NCBI GenBank assembly: GCA_964057225.1
Contig: OZ059894.1
Location: 5,084,001-5,148,000 of the forward strand
Length of the DNA stretch: 64,000 nt
Source of the DNA: Auanema rhodensis
Taxonomy: Eukaryota; Nematoda; Chromadorea; Rhabditida; Rhabditidae
Direction of reading: 5' to 3'
The notes under the pieces are model-generated. The model was not told the DNA's origin, did no database searches, and saw nothing but the letters and a program-made list of their open reading frames with translations. The first letter of the stretch is position 1; every line of letters starts with the position of its first letter. The position numbers and the translations under genes are program-made. This document shows positions 63,434 through 64,000 of the stretch, piece after piece.

Positions 63434-64000
63434 GATGTGCACTTGGTATGTAACTCGCTTCACGTGAAAGATAAAGGGATGCGGTTTTCAAAATTAGATT
63501 CCTCATGTCCATATTAGTCTAAAAACAAATTTTTGTTGATATTGGTGGATGGTAACCATGACTTTCAAATTTACGTGTACTTCAATTTATGCTAATTAAG
63601 TGTACACGTGATGTGCACTTGGTATGTAACTCGCTTCAAGTCAAAGATAAAGAGATGCGGTTTTCAAAATTAGATTCCCGATGTCCATATTAGTCTAAAA
63701 ACAAATTTTTATTGATATTGGTGCATGGTAACCATGACTTTGAAATTTACGTGAACTTTAATTTATGCTAATTAAGTGTACACGTGATGTGCACTTGGTA
63801 TGTAACTCGCTTCAAGTCAAAGATAAAGAGATGCGGTTTTCAAAATTAGATTCCCCATGTCCATATTAGTCTAAAAACAAATTTTTATTGATATTGGTGC
63901 ATGGTAACCATGACTTTAAAATTTACGTGAACTTTAATTTATGCTAATTAAGTGTACACATAATGTGCACTTGGTATGTAACTCGCTTCAAGTGAAAGAT

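Larger units (their letters stand above)
26649..64000 (+). repeat. Satellite B array (about 212 monomers of 176 bp, one orientation)
   Basis: GATGTGCAC begins at 26651, 26827 and 27003, and continues at exact multiples of 176 bp to the window end. One 1-bp deletion (near 28,681, CGAATTTTATTG) is the only net length change. Each monomer has perfect dyads: GTGTACAC, CATGGTAACCATG and, in one subtype, TTCACGTGAA. Linked variants define a few subtypes, for example GTTGATATTGGTGG with CTTTCAAA, ATTAATATTGGTGC with CTTTAAAA, and ATTGATATTGATGC with CTTTGAAA. The array runs off the window. The 60-codon frames in some copies come only from TATTAGTC changing to TATCAGTC and removing a stop. No gene is present. 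Confidence 0.97.

Noticed and set aside
26649-64000. CENP-B box in satellite B (ATTCGCTTCAAGTCAAAG in some monomers)
   Set aside because: Only a subset of monomers has TTCG (most read CTCG), and CGGG is absent in all.
1-64000. CRISPR array
   Set aside because: The repeat units are 176 and 351 bp and directly abutting, with no unique spacers and no cas genes.
1-64000. Common origin of satellites A and B
   Set aside because: 351 bp is nearly twice 176 bp, but no half-monomer homology inside A or sustained match to B was found; the shared GATGCGG word is too short to count.

Overview
The window looks like a block of invertebrate-type eukaryotic heterochromatin, plausibly centromeric or pericentromeric. 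It is made almost entirely of two AT-rich satellite arrays, interrupted once by a near-full-length non-LTR retrotransposon (LINE). I see no host protein gene, tRNA, rRNA, CRISPR array or bacterial-style operon. Eukaryotic origin rests on the LINE, which has two ORFs, an APE-type endonuclease and a reverse transcriptase of the CR1/Jockey kind, and on monomer sizes of 176 bp and 351 bp, close to one and two nucleosome repeats. The species cannot be fixed from this sequence.

Layout. Positions 1-21572 hold satellite A, a 351-bp monomer in about 61 copies. Its orientation switches three times (near 257, 4287 and 20618). The second switch is the centre of a long, nearly perfect inverted repeat (arms 2086-4180 and 4287-6381). 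Positions 21573-21892 are 1.8 monomers of an unrelated satellite B (176 bp). Positions 21893-26648 are a LINE on the minus strand, inserted into a satellite B monomer with at most a 2-bp target duplication. From 5' to 3' on its own strand it has an 18-bp tandem array, a pyrimidine-rich leader, ORF1 (coiled coil, RRM-like region, basic tail), an overlapping ORF2 (endonuclease and reverse transcriptase) and a 3' UTR. Positions 26649-64000 are about 212 head-to-tail copies of satellite B, all in one orientation, with a single net 1-bp length change.

Both arrays contain nested higher-order duplications: 2106 bp (6-mer) and 10530 bp (30-monomer offset) in A; 528 bp (3-mer), 1232 bp (7-mer), 2464 bp (14-mer), 2992 bp (17-mer) and 5632 bp (32-mer offset) in B. 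This is the pattern expected from recurrent unequal exchange or replication-based amplification. Each monomer carries short perfect dyads, and most rearrangement breakpoints in satellite A fall at or inside two of them.

The best candidates for something new are the breakpoint-hairpin coincidence, the long palindrome in satellite A, the A/B satellite boundary, and the intact LINE whose ORF2 lacks an AUG start. The short ORFs in the satellites are by-products of the repeat and are not called as genes.
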